A stretch of DNA of 64,000 bases. Source: Paenibacillus mucilaginosus 3016 (GTDB lineage: Bacteria; Bacillota; Bacilli; Paenibacillales; NBRC-103111). Position 1 is the stretch's first letter, and each line of letters opens with the position of its first letter. The notes under the pieces were generated by a model. It saw only the letters and a list, made by a program, of their open reading frames with translations, did no database searches and was not told the origin of the DNA. Made by a program: the position numbers and the translations under genes. Where the stretch lies: assembly GCF_000250655.1 (NCBI RefSeq), contig NC_016935.1:1134001-1198000 (forward strand), written 5' to 3'. Of the stretch, positions 1-8,721 are shown piece after piece.

Positions 1-602
1 ACTCGTGCTACGAAGAGATCGAACGGCTGACCCGGCTTGTTGCCGAGCTGGAGGAGCTTACGTATATGGAGTCGCCGGAGTTCCGGATGGAGTGCAGGGA
101 CGAGAATCTGCATTACCTCCTTGCCAACGGGGTGGAGCTGGTGTCTGCGGCTTATCTGGAGAAGAAGGTCGAGCTCTCCCTCAGCTGTCCTGCGGACCTG
201 AAGCTGGAAGCGGACCGGGGCCGGATCACCCAGATTCTGGTCAATCTGCTGTCCAATGCGCTGGCCTTTACCCCGCCGGGGGGAGCCGTCCGTGTCCATG
301 CCGAAGAGAGCTTTGTTCATGGGAAGCCTTCCATTCATCTGAGGGTGGAAGACACCGGTACCGGGATTCCGGAGGAGGATCTGCCTTATATTTTCGAGCG
401 GCTGTACAGGGGCGAAAAGTCGCGCAGCCGGAGAACCGGAGGCAGCGGGCTGGGTCTTACGATCGTCAAGAGGCTGGTTGCGGCACACGGCGGACAAGTG
501 TGGGCGGAGAACGGCCAAGGGGCCGTCTTTCATATCCGGCTGCCGCGGAAGAAAGAGACTTCACAGGAGCCAAGCCGTTCTACACAGGATCTTCAAAAGT
601 GA
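1..602 (+). CDS. sensor histidine kinase, C-terminal part (5' end outside window)
   Basis: The reading frame is open from base 3 to the TGA at 600-602. The visible ~199 residues hold the end of a HisKA-type helical region followed by a HATPase_c domain: an N-box (QILVNLLSNALAF), a G1 box (DTGTGIPEEDL), an F box (IFERLYRG) and a G2 box (GGSGLGLTIVKRL). This is the ATP-binding part of a membrane two-component kinase that phosphorylates a response regulator presumably encoded upstream. Sensor and dimerisation regions are not visible. The next genes encode exported or metal-rich proteins, so a copper or envelope signal is possible, but that is inference from neighbours only. Confidence 0.93.
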   Translation, partial: SCYEEIERLTRLVAELEELTYMESPEFRMECRDENLHYLLANGVELVSAAYLEKKVELSLSCPADLKLEADRGRITQILVNLLSNALAFTPPGGAVRVHAEESFVHGKPSIHLRVEDTGTGIPEEDLPYIFERLYRGEKSRSRRTGGSGLGLTIVKRLVAAHGGQVWAENGQGAVFHIRLPRKKETSQEPSRSTQDLQK

Positions 603-667
603 ACGGTATACTGGGTCTGGAGAACGGAAGGACAGGAACATACCTGACTACGAAAGGAGGAGCCATT

Positions 668-1597
668 CTGAAAAAGATCATCATCCTGGCGCTGGCGGCT
701 GCCATGTCGGCCGGCGTCACCGCCTGTGCCAAAAAGCCGGCGGCAGAAGAACACGGAGCCCACGAGCATGAGGCGGCGGAAGGTACGGCCTTCCTGCATA
801 TTCACGGACTGGGCTATTCCCGGGACGGGGAGCGGCTCTATATCCCGGTACATAACGGCATCAAGATCTATGCAGGCGGGGCATGGAGCGACGCACCGGG
901 CGACAAGCATGATTATATGGGCTTCTCGGCGGCCGACAACGGATTCTACAGCAGCGGCCACCCGGCGGAGGGAACGCGGTACAAGAATCCGCTCGGCCTG
1001 ATCCGGAGCACGGATGAGGGCCAATCCATTACCGTATTGGCTCTGGAAGGCGAAGTCGATCTGCACGGCATGGCGGTAAGCTACCGGACGCATACCCTGT
1101 ATGCGCTGAACCCGGAGCCGAATTCGAAGATGAAGCAGCAGGGCTTGTTCTACAGCAGGGACGAAGGAAAGACCTGGACGCCTGCTGCCATGGCGGGCGT
1201 ATCCGGTCAGATCACGTCGCTGGCGGTTCATCCGTCCGACGATAAGATCTCAGCCATCGGGACAACGGCAGGCACCTATGTATCCCGCGACTACGGACAG
1301 ACCTACGCGCAGCTCGATCCGAAGCCGGCAAGCGCGCTGACGTTCACGGATCAGGGGGAACTGCTCATCGGGAGCACGGGGGCGGTGGAGCTGAGGAAGG
1401 TCAACCCCGGCACCGGGCAGGCCGAGAGCTGGAAGCCCGCTTCCGCAGGGGAGGCGATCACGTATATCTCGGCGAACCCTGCCGACCCGAAGAAAGCGGC
1501 TTACACCACGGAGAAGAAGAATGTCTACGTGACTTCGGACGGAGGAGCCACCTGGACGCAGATCGCCGAAGAAGGACAGGCAGCAGACGGTAAATAA
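668..1597 (+). CDS. F510_1955 family (BNR/sialidase-like) exported lipoprotein
   Basis: About 309 residues. A short lipoprotein-type signal (KKIIILALAAAMSAGVTAC, Cys after VTA) is followed by a His/Glu-rich stretch (EEHGAHEHEAAEG) and a beta-propeller-like body with HIHGLGYS, DYMGFSA, SSGHP, SRDEGKTW and SDGGATW, the pattern of proteins annotated as F510_1955 glycosylhydrolases. Enzymatic activity is unproven. The start is unusual: no in-frame ATG, GTG or TTG fits, but a strong GAAAGGAGG lies 7 nt before CTG at 668 (ATT at 665 is the alternative), exactly where MKK would be expected. It sits between the kinase and a lipoprotein gene, probably in one operon. Confidence 0.8.
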   Translation: MKKIIILALAAAMSAGVTACAKKPAAEEHGAHEHEAAEGTAFLHIHGLGYSRDGERLYIPVHNGIKIYAGGAWSDAPGDKHDYMGFSAADNGFYSSGHPAEGTRYKNPLGLIRSTDEGQSITVLALEGEVDLHGMAVSYRTHTLYALNPEPNSKMKQQGLFYSRDEGKTWTPAAMAGVSGQITSLAVHPSDDKISAIGTTAGTYVSRDYGQTYAQLDPKPASALTFTDQGELLIGSTGAVELRKVNPGTGQAESWKPASAGEAITYISANPADPKKAAYTTEKKNVYVTSDGGATWTQIAEEGQAADGK

Positions 1598-1620
1598 ACT
1601 TGAGGGAGAGGATGAAAATC

Positions 1621-2940
1621 ATGAAAAGGATGCTCCAGGCAGGGATGATGACGGCCGCGGCGGTATTGGTGCTGACGGGGTGCCTGAAGGCGGCGGATTC
1701 GGCCTCGCAGCATGAGGGGCATAACATGGGGAACACGGGGCAGCAGGGCGCCGCGGCTCCGGCAAGCACCGGACAGCCCTGGATTGCTTCCAAGAACACG
1801 ACGCGGATCAACACAAGCGATCCGGCGGAAGCCGCGGTGCTCGTCTCCCGAACCCTCTGGCCGGCGACCGGTGACGCGAACCGGCCGGGCGGCATCGTCC
1901 TGGCGAATGCGGACGAGTGGCAGACGGCGCTGGCCAGTGCGGACCTGATTCATCATCCGAACAACGGGCCTGTGCTGTTCGTGAAGAAGGACGGCATCCC
2001 GGAGGTTACGCTCAATGAGCTGAAGCGGCTGAAGCCTGCCGGTGTAGAGATGAACGGCGGCATTCAGGTGGTGCTGGTCGGTGACCTGGAGGCCAAGGTG
2101 GAGGAGCAGGTGAAGGGGCTGGGGTTCAAGACGGACAAGATCCCGGGCGGTACGCCGGCTGCCGTCGCGAAGGCCATCGATGCGTACTATTCGAAGGTGA
2201 CGAAGGAGGTTCCCCCATCGGTGATCGTCGGTTCGATGGACAGCCAGGAGTACACGATGCCGGCTGTGAACTGGATCGCCCATATGCCGGAGCCGCTGCT
2301 CTATGTGAAGAAGGATGAGGTCCCGCAGGAGACCGCAGACGCCCTGAAGGCCCGCGGCGGCAAGGCGAACGTGTACATTCTCGGTCCCGAATCGGTCGTG
2401 TCCGCGAAGGTGGAGCAGGAGCTCGGCCAGTACGGCAGGGTCGTCCGGATCGCAGGGAACGATCCGTATGAGAACGCCGTCGCCTTCGCGAAGTACAAGG
2501 ATCCGGCCACCGATTTTGGCTGGGGGATTACGACACCTGGGCATAACTTCTCCTTCGTGAGCAAGGCGGCGCCCGGGCTGGCGCTGGCGGCGGCACCGTT
2601 CTCACATCTGGGCAAGCATGCGCCCCTGCTCTGGACGGACAAGGAGAAGATGCCGGAGAGCGTGCACCAGTATGTGATGTCCCTGCAGCCGAAGTTCAAG
2701 AAGTCGCCGACCGAGGGGCCGTACAACCATGCGTGGCTCACGGGCGGCGAGGATGTGCTGAGCGCCGCGGCGCAGGGCGAGATCGATACGATGCTCGAGA
2801 TCGTATCGGAGTCCGGCGAGGGCCATGGAGCGCATGGCGCGGGAAGTGCAGCCGGGGCAGCGTCCGAAGCACGCACGCCGGCAGAGACGCCGAAGGCGGA
2901 CGCTGCAGGCGCCGGCGGGCATGAGGGAATGCATCACTGA
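1621..2940 (+). CDS. putative lipoprotein with cell-wall-binding repeat 2-like domains
   Basis: 439 residues from the ATG at 1621, which has GAGAGG 9 nt upstream; ATG 1612 and TTG 1600 are in-frame alternatives. The N terminus has a lipoprotein signal ending in LTGC. The body resembles CWB2 repeats (TRINTSDPAEAAVLVSRTL, a GGIVLANADEW-type segment, later VYILGPESVVS and VRIAGNDPYENAVAFA). The C terminus is rich in Gly, Ala and His (GHGAHGAG, GGHEGMHH), and an early HEGHNMG segment is also His/Met-rich. Only a few bases separate it from the preceding gene, so co-transcription is likely. Probably surface-anchored; the metal-binding role suggested by the His/Met tails is inference. Confidence 0.75.
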   Translation: MKRMLQAGMMTAAAVLVLTGCLKAADSASQHEGHNMGNTGQQGAAAPASTGQPWIASKNTTRINTSDPAEAAVLVSRTLWPATGDANRPGGIVLANADEWQTALASADLIHHPNNGPVLFVKKDGIPEVTLNELKRLKPAGVEMNGGIQVVLVGDLEAKVEEQVKGLGFKTDKIPGGTPAAVAKAIDAYYSKVTKEVPPSVIVGSMDSQEYTMPAVNWIAHMPEPLLYVKKDEVPQETADALKARGGKANVYILGPESVVSAKVEQELGQYGRVVRIAGNDPYENAVAFAKYKDPATDFGWGITTPGHNFSFVSKAAPGLALAAAPFSHLGKHAPLLWTDKEKMPESVHQYVMSLQPKFKKSPTEGPYNHAWLTGGEDVLSAAAQGEIDTMLEIVSESGEGHGAHGAGSAAGAASEARTPAETPKADAAGAGGHEGMHH

Positions 2941-3022
2941 TGCACGAACAGGTCGGATGCCGTGTAGCAGGCCTGCCGGAAGGGTAAGGAATAGGGACTA
3001 CCTTTCCGAAGGAGGCTGACCC

Positions 3023-3352
3023 ATGTCACACGAGCGGTTCCATGCGTGTATTGAAGAATGCATCCGCTGCATGCAGGCGTGCAACCACTGTTATTACGCC
3101 TGTCTGGAGGAAGAGCATGCCGCGATGATGAAGGAATGCATCCGGCTCGACCGGGAGTGCGCGGAGCTCTGCGCTTTCGCCGCGCAGGCGATGTCCATGA
3201 GCGCTTCGTACGCCATGGACGTCTGCCGGCTCTGTGCGCAGGCCTGCGAAGCCTGCGCGGAGGAATGCCGCAGGCACGATCATGCCCACTGCCGGCGCTG
3301 TGCCGAAGCCTGCCTCTCCTGCGCGGAGGCGTGCCGCACCATGCTGGCATGA
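3023..3352 (+). CDS. four-helix-bundle copper-storage protein (Csp3/YhjQ-like, DUF326)
   Basis: 109 residues with 19 cysteines, mostly as CxxC or CxxxC pairs along helical segments (CIEECIRCMQAC, CRLCAQACEACAEEC, CRRCAEACLSC). This is the pattern of the Csp3/YhjQ copper-storage family, in which Cys residues lining a four-helix bundle bind many Cu(I) ions. No signal peptide is seen, so it is probably cytosolic like Csp3, unlike the exported Csp1 type. AAGGAGG precedes the ATG at good spacing. It follows the kinase/F510/lipoprotein genes and is followed by a strong terminator shared with the convergent MFS gene. Confidence 0.9.
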   Translation: MSHERFHACIEECIRCMQACNHCYYACLEEEHAAMMKECIRLDRECAELCAFAAQAMSMSASYAMDVCRLCAQACEACAEECRRHDHAHCRRCAEACLSCAEACRTMLA

Positions 3353-3418
3353 GGCTGTGCGGCCCACCCAGGCATGGGCGTCTTCCCTCAGCCCGATCGC
3401 TTGGCGGCACGCACAACG

Positions 3419-3462
3419 CGCCAAAAACCAACCGGCTACCAGCCTCCGGTTGGTTTTTGGCG
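3419..3462. terminator. bidirectional Rho-independent terminator
   Basis: A perfect 17-bp inverted repeat (CGCCAAAAACCAACCGG and its complement) with a 10-nt loop lies between the convergent copper-protein and MFS genes. A/T runs inside the stem can serve as the T-tract in either direction. Confidence 0.85.
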
Positions 3463-3492
3463 TTCCTGCCGTCCGAAGAGAGAAGAAGCGGA

Positions 3493-4734
3493 TCAGTCGG
3501 CCTGCTCTCTTCGGGCGGCTTCGAACAGCCGGTATCCCCGCCAGTAGAAGACAAGGCCGCCCAGCGTCACAGCGGCCATCAGCGCGAAGAGGGTCTCTCC
3601 CCCGTAAGCCGTCAGCAGGAAGCCTCCAAGGACCGGCCCGATGAAGTGTCCGAGTCCGGAGAACGACTGGGCGCCGTAGTAGGTCCCCCTCATCTCCTCG
3701 GGCGCAAGCTTGTCGATCAGCACGTTCCCGGCCGGGTAGGTGAGGATCTCCCCGAGCGTGAAGAGGAACATGGAGAACATGAACGCCCACCAGGAGCCTG
3801 CGAGCGCGTAGCCCACATCTCCGAGGGCGAACAGGAGCGTCCCGGCCGTAATGGTCAGGAGCGGGCCTCTCGGCTGAAACAGGCGGGTGAGCGGCACCTG
3901 CAGTGCGACGACCGTGACGGCATTCAGGGTCATGAGCAGGGCAAACAGCGCGGCACCCTCGGCGACCTTGCCTTCCACGTACTGGGAGAGGGTCACCATC
4001 ATCTGGGAGTAGCTGAGCGCGCCGATGACGGAAGCGGCGATATAATAGCGGAAGACAGTATCCCGGGTGATGACGCGCCATGCCGAACGGACCGTCACCG
4101 GGCTGCGGCGCTCCCCTTCGATCCGGCGGATGCCGAAGGTCTGCAGCAGCACATACAGTGCGGCCGCGTAGAGGAGATAGATGAGGCCGGTGAGCAGAAA
4201 CGGCAGCCAGGCCTGCGCCGCCCCGGCATAGGCGCCAAGCAGCGGGCCGATGGCCACGCCGATATTGATGGCCAGGTAGCGCAGCGAGAACATGTTCAGC
4301 CGCTTCTCCGGCGGCGTGATGTCCGCCATCAGCGCCTGGGACACCGGCTCATAGAGCGAACGGGCGAGGCCGTTCAGAATATTGAGCAGCATGAAGGCCA
4401 GCGGCGCCTTGGCCAGCGCGAAGCCGGTGAAGACCGCCGCCCATGCCAGCAGGGCGGCCATGAGAATGCTCTTGCGGCCGAAACGGTCGGATAGTGCGCC
4501 GCCGACGAAGCCGCCGATCGTGCCGGCCAGCGAGCCGAGGCCGATAATGGCGCCGATAAGCAGGGGGCTGAGGCCCGACTGCTTGGCCAGGTAGATCGCA
4601 AGGAAAGGCATGCTCATGGAGGAAGCGACCCGGGCCATAATCGTGCCGAGGAGCAGCACGTGGACGATAGGGTGGTACTCCCTGAGGAACAGGGTGGTAC
4701 GGTCTCGTCCGGACCGCAGCAGGTTTGCGAGCAT
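3493..4734 (-). CDS. MFS transporter
   Basis: 413 residues with about 12 hydrophobic segments. The loop between helices 2 and 3 carries the MFS signature (GGALSDRFGRKSILM), and a similar half-motif is seen around MADITPPEKR. It probably exports small molecules or drugs by proton antiport in the cytoplasmic membrane; the substrate cannot be told. Transcribed alone on the minus strand, with ~150 bp to the divergent cls gene. It ends at the terminator shared with the copper-protein gene. Confidence 0.88.
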   Translation of the reverse strand: MLANLLRSGRDRTTLFLREYHPIVHVLLLGTIMARVASSMSMPFLAIYLAKQSGLSPLLIGAIIGLGSLAGTIGGFVGGALSDRFGRKSILMAALLAWAAVFTGFALAKAPLAFMLLNILNGLARSLYEPVSQALMADITPPEKRLNMFSLRYLAINIGVAIGPLLGAYAGAAQAWLPFLLTGLIYLLYAAALYVLLQTFGIRRIEGERRSPVTVRSAWRVITRDTVFRYYIAASVIGALSYSQMMVTLSQYVEGKVAEGAALFALLMTLNAVTVVALQVPLTRLFQPRGPLLTITAGTLLFALGDVGYALAGSWWAFMFSMFLFTLGEILTYPAGNVLIDKLAPEEMRGTYYGAQSFSGLGHFIGPVLGGFLLTAYGGETLFALMAAVTLGGLVFYWRGYRLFEAARREQAD

Positions 4735-4883
4735 AGTGAAGCGGCCCCCTTTTTAACCTTGGGTCAGTAGTTGAACCGGATTACATTATACCGGAAAGCC
4801 CACGGGCTGCCTAGCAAGAACTGGAACCGACGGCAGGGCGTGGTATACTACAGAGTAGGCGTCATAAATGCAGGAGGCTGACC

Positions 4884-6332
4884 ATGAACCTTCCTTCCGT
4901 ACTGCTCGGCTTGGTGTTTGTACTTAATATGGTCTCGGCGGTCGTCGTCATCTTCAAGGAAAGACGCGATGTGGGATCGACCTGGGCATGGCTGCTCGTC
5001 CTGTTCTTCGTTCCCCTGCTGGGCTTCATTCTCTACCTGTTCTTCGCCCAGAATTTCAGAAGGCACCGCCTGTTTCAATGGGACGACCTGAACAAGCTGG
5101 GGATCGACGAGATTGTCGGGGAGCAGCTGGCCCGGATGAGCAGGCGGGAATTCGAATTCAGGAGCGAAGCGGCCCGGGCGAACCGGGACCTGATCTACAT
5201 GCATCTGATCAACAATCAGGCGCTGCTCACGGAAGAGAACCGGGTGGACCTGTTCACCGACGGCCGGGAGAAGTTCGAACGGCTCTTCCGGGATATCGCG
5301 GAGGCGCGGGAGTATATCCATCTCCAGTATTACATCATTCAGAACGATGAGCTTGGCCGGCGGCTGATCCGCGCCCTGACGAAGAAGGCGAATGAGGGGC
5401 TTAAGGTCCGCGTGCTGTATGACGAGCTGGGCTCGAGGAACCTCGGCCGGGCGTTCTTCCGCGAATTCCGGCAGGCCGGCGGGGAAGTGGAGGCCTTTTT
5501 TCCATCCCGATTCCGTCTCATCAACTTCCGGATGAACTACCGGAACCACCGCAAGCTGGTCATTATCGACGGAACGACGGGGTATGTCGGCGGCTTCAAT
5601 GTAGGGGACGAATACCTGGGACTGCATCCGCGGTTCGGGTATTGGCGGGATACCCATGTCCGCATTCAGGGCCCGGCGGTCTATGCGATGCAGATCCGCT
5701 TCATCCTGGATTGGAACCAGGCGTCTCGGGACTACGATATCATCTACGTGCCGAATCTGTTTCCGGCGCTGAGGTCCGAGGGGAACGTCGGCGCCCAGAT
5801 CGTGACGAGCGGGCCCGATACCGAATTCGAGCATATCAAGAACGGTTACCTGAAAATGATCTCTTCAGCGTCCGAGTCGATTTACATCCAGACGCCCTAT
5901 TTCGTGCCGGATGCGAGCATTCTGGATGCGCTGCGGATCGCCTCCCTCTCCGGCGTGAAGGTGAACATCATGATTCCGGATAAGCCGGATCATCCGTTTG
6001 TCTATTGGGCATCCCTATCTCATATAGGAGAACTGCTGAAGACGGGGGCGACCGTTTATCTCTACGGGAACGGCTTTATCCATGCGAAGACGCTGGTGGT
6101 TGACGGGCAGGCCGCCTCGGTCGGAACGGCGAATATCGACGTGCGCAGCTTCAGGCTGAACTTTGAAGTCAACGCTTTCCTCTACGACGAGGGGATCTGC
6201 CGCGAGCTGACGGAGGCGTTCCACCGGGATATCGCGGTGTCCCGCATTCTCACGCTGCAGGAGTACCGGCGCAGACCCGCCTGGATCCGCTTCAAGGAAT
6301 CGATCTCGAGGCTGCTGTCGCCGATTTTGTAA
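4884..6332 (+). CDS. cls: cardiolipin synthase
   Basis: 482 residues, the normal length for bacterial Cls. Two N-terminal transmembrane helices (residues ~1-50) are followed by two phospholipase-D domains, each with an HxK(x)4D motif: NHRKLVIIDG with GGFNVGDEY downstream, and IHAKTLVVDG with VGTANIDVRS downstream. It condenses two phosphatidylglycerol molecules to cardiolipin and glycerol at the membrane. The ATG has GGAGG 8 nt upstream. It lies 90 bp before ktrB on the same strand. Confidence 0.95.
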   Translation: MNLPSVLLGLVFVLNMVSAVVVIFKERRDVGSTWAWLLVLFFVPLLGFILYLFFAQNFRRHRLFQWDDLNKLGIDEIVGEQLARMSRREFEFRSEAARANRDLIYMHLINNQALLTEENRVDLFTDGREKFERLFRDIAEAREYIHLQYYIIQNDELGRRLIRALTKKANEGLKVRVLYDELGSRNLGRAFFREFRQAGGEVEAFFPSRFRLINFRMNYRNHRKLVIIDGTTGYVGGFNVGDEYLGLHPRFGYWRDTHVRIQGPAVYAMQIRFILDWNQASRDYDIIYVPNLFPALRSEGNVGAQIVTSGPDTEFEHIKNGYLKMISSASESIYIQTPYFVPDASILDALRIASLSGVKVNIMIPDKPDHPFVYWASLSHIGELLKTGATVYLYGNGFIHAKTLVVDGQAASVGTANIDVRSFRLNFEVNAFLYDEGICRELTEAFHRDIAVSRILTLQEYRRRPAWIRFKESISRLLSPIL

Positions 6333-6421
6333 AAGGAACGGACCGTGCCGCCCCGGAACAGCGTTGTCTCGCTGCCGGGCGGTGCGATCCCTACAACTGA
6401 ATAGAAGGAGGTGGAAGCCCT

Positions 6422-7747
6422 TTGGTTGGAAACAAATCGTTCATTACTCCGCCGCGCATCCTGGCCGCGGGCTTCGCTCTGATCATCGCGGTCGGAACGT
6501 TCCTGCTGGCCCTGCCGGCGGCTTCACAGAGCGGCCAGCGCATCCCGCTGATGGATGCGCTGTTCACCGCCGTGTCGGCAACCTGTGTCACCGGCCTGGT
6601 GGTGATGGATACGGGCAGGACCTTCTCCCTGTTCGGGGAGATCGTCATTCTCGTGATGATCCAGCTGGGCGGGATCGGATTCATGACTACGGCAACCTGG
6701 ATCGCCCTGGCGCTCCGGCGCCGAATCTCGCTGAGAGACCGCCTCGTGCTCAAGGAATCGCTGAACCAGGACAGCGTGGAGGGCATTGTCCGGCTGATCA
6801 TCAAAGTGTTCATCTATGCGTTTACGGTGGAAGCGGGGGCTTCCCTTGTTTTTGCGGCGCAGTGGGCGGAGGAGGTGCCCTGGAAACAGGCTCTCTATTA
6901 TGGGGTATTCCACGCGGTTTCCCTGTTCAATAATGCGGGATTCGAGATTATCGGCGGCTTTGTTCCCTATGTGCATGATGTGGGCATCAATTTCGTCTCG
7001 ATGTTCCTCATTGTGGCGGGAGGACTCGGCTTTATCGTGATGTCCGACCTCGTGGACTATCCGCGTACGAGGAGGCTGTCCCTGCACAGCAAAGTGGTCC
7101 TGTCGGTGTCGGGGCTGCTGACGTTAACCAGTGCGGTGATCTTCCTTGTATTCGAGTTTGCGAATGAGCGTACGCTGGGCCCTATGGCGCTGGAGGACAA
7201 GCTGCTCGTCTCCGTGTTCCACGCCATCAGCCTGCGCTCGGGGGGGATCAATACCGTGGATATCGCCGGACTGCATGCCGCCACCCAGTTCATGATGGTG
7301 ATCATGATGTTCATCGGGGCGGCTCCGGGCTCGACGGGAGGCGGGTTGAAGATTACGACCTTCGCGCTTCTTGTAGGGGCCGTCAGGGCTGTACTTACGG
7401 GCAAGGAGGATGTGGTGCTGTTCCGGTACCGCATGCCGAAGCGGCTGATCCAGAAGGCGGTTACCATGGCACTGATCGCCGTAGGGGTGATTGTGTCGGC
7501 CACGATGATTCTGCTGACGCTGCAGGACCGGGATTTCATGACCGTCCTGTTCGAGGCGACGTCCGCCTTCGGTACAGTGGGGCTCAGCATGGGACTGACA
7601 CCGGAGCTTACGCCGGCCGGACAGGGCGTCATCATCCTGCTGATGTTCGTCGGACGGGTCGGGCTGGTCACGCTTGCGTTTGCGCTGCAGAGCCGGCCGC
7701 CGAAGGAGCTGTACCGGTATCCGGAAGGCCGGATCATTATCGGCTGA
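6422..7747 (+). CDS. ktrB: TrkH/KtrB-family potassium uptake channel subunit
   Basis: 441 residues with the repeated membrane-pore-membrane organisation of Trk/Ktr channels. Selectivity-filter-like segments include SATCVTGLV, NNAGFEI, LRSGGINTVD and SAFGTVGLS. It forms the K+ pore; the cytosolic RCK partner (KtrA or KtrC) is not in the window. The start is TTG at 6422, supported by AAGGAGGTGG with 7-nt spacing. A bidirectional terminator follows. KtrB and KtrD cannot be told apart here. Confidence 0.92.
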   Translation: MVGNKSFITPPRILAAGFALIIAVGTFLLALPAASQSGQRIPLMDALFTAVSATCVTGLVVMDTGRTFSLFGEIVILVMIQLGGIGFMTTATWIALALRRRISLRDRLVLKESLNQDSVEGIVRLIIKVFIYAFTVEAGASLVFAAQWAEEVPWKQALYYGVFHAVSLFNNAGFEIIGGFVPYVHDVGINFVSMFLIVAGGLGFIVMSDLVDYPRTRRLSLHSKVVLSVSGLLTLTSAVIFLVFEFANERTLGPMALEDKLLVSVFHAISLRSGGINTVDIAGLHAATQFMMVIMMFIGAAPGSTGGGLKITTFALLVGAVRAVLTGKEDVVLFRYRMPKRLIQKAVTMALIAVGVIVSATMILLTLQDRDFMTVLFEATSAFGTVGLSMGLTPELTPAGQGVIILLMFVGRVGLVTLAFALQSRPPKELYRYPEGRIIIG

Positions 7748-7765
7748 GCTGAATTGAAAGGGATG

Positions 7766-7814
7766 CCCAAAAAGAAGCTGACGACCGCAGGAGTGCGGAG
7801 GTCAGCTTCTTTGG
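7766..7814. terminator. bidirectional terminator between ktrB and cbiO
   Basis: Inverted repeat CCCAAAAAGAAGCTGAC... with its complement ending GTCAGCTTCTTTGGG around a short GC-rich centre, placed between the two convergent genes. Confidence 0.8.
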
Positions 7815-7854
7815 GCTGCATCGGGGGCGTAAGCCGGCTGTGGAGCGGTTCCGG

Positions 7855-8721
7855 TCAGAAGCCGGCCAGGAGCCGCTTGAACTCCGCGGTGCTGCGCGGG
7901 GGAGGGGCGCTGCCGCGCACGGAGGCGGGGAGCGCTTCCCACAGCTCAAGCAGGCAGGGGAGTGTGATGCCGATCGAGCGAAGGTCTTCCCTGCGGCCGA
8001 AGACCTCCTCCGCCGTGCCTTCGAGCAGGCAGCGGCCGCCGTCCATCACGAGCACCCGGTCGGCCCAGGCATAGGCGAGGTTCGTATCATGCGTCGCCAT
8101 CACCACCGTCACGCCGCTCTCGTGGATCCGGTCAAGCTCACCGACCAGCCGCTGTTCCGAGGCCGGGTCCAGGTAGGCCGTCGGCTCGTCGAGCAGAAGC
8201 AGCTCGGGCTCCAGCACCAGGACCCCGGCGAGGGCGGTGCGCTTCTTCTGGCCGAGGCTCAGGTGGTGGATCGGCGTGTCGGCCAGGGCCGTGAGCCCCA
8301 TGGACTCCAGGATGGCGCCGGTGCGCCGGCGGATCTCGGCTTCCGGGATGCCGGCGTTCCGCAGCCCGTACGTAATGTCCTCATACGGGGTGTTCAGGAT
8401 CAGCTGATGCTCGGGATCCTGGAATACCAGGCCCGCCCGCTGCCGCCACTCCCGCAGGGCGGAGGGCTGGTAGGAGACCGGCTGTCCCTTCCACAGCAGC
8501 TGTCCGGCTGCCGGGCGGTGAATGCCGACGGCATGCAGGAGGAAGGTTGATTTGCCGGAGCCGTTGTGGCCGCAGATGGCGGTTTTGCGTCCGGCGGCAA
8601 TGGACAGCGTCAGCCCGTGCAGCGCATTCTGCCGTGTGCCCGGGTAGTTGAAAGCAAGACCGCGTGCTTCCAGTAGGGGCGGGGAGACATTGCTCCGCTC
8701 ACGCTCAGGCAAGATGCTCAT
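7855..8721 (-). CDS. cbiO: cobalt ECF transporter ATP-binding protein
   Basis: 288 residues; ABC ATPase with Walker A GHNGSGKST, Q-loop VFQDPEHQL (the ECF/Cbi form), signature LSLGQKKR, Walker B LLLLDEPT and H-loop ATHD. It powers cobalt uptake with CbiM, CbiN and CbiQ. It begins at the base directly after the cbiQ stop codon and is last in the riboswitch-controlled cbiMNQO operon. Gene order and the EcfA-type Q-loop support this over a generic ABC ATPase. Confidence 0.93.
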   Translation of the reverse strand: MSILPERERSNVSPPLLEARGLAFNYPGTRQNALHGLTLSIAAGRKTAICGHNGSGKSTFLLHAVGIHRPAAGQLLWKGQPVSYQPSALREWRQRAGLVFQDPEHQLILNTPYEDITYGLRNAGIPEAEIRRRTGAILESMGLTALADTPIHHLSLGQKKRTALAGVLVLEPELLLLDEPTAYLDPASEQRLVGELDRIHESGVTVVMATHDTNLAYAWADRVLVMDGGRCLLEGTAEEVFGRREDLRSIGITLPCLLELWEALPASVRGSAPPPRSTAEFKRLLAGF

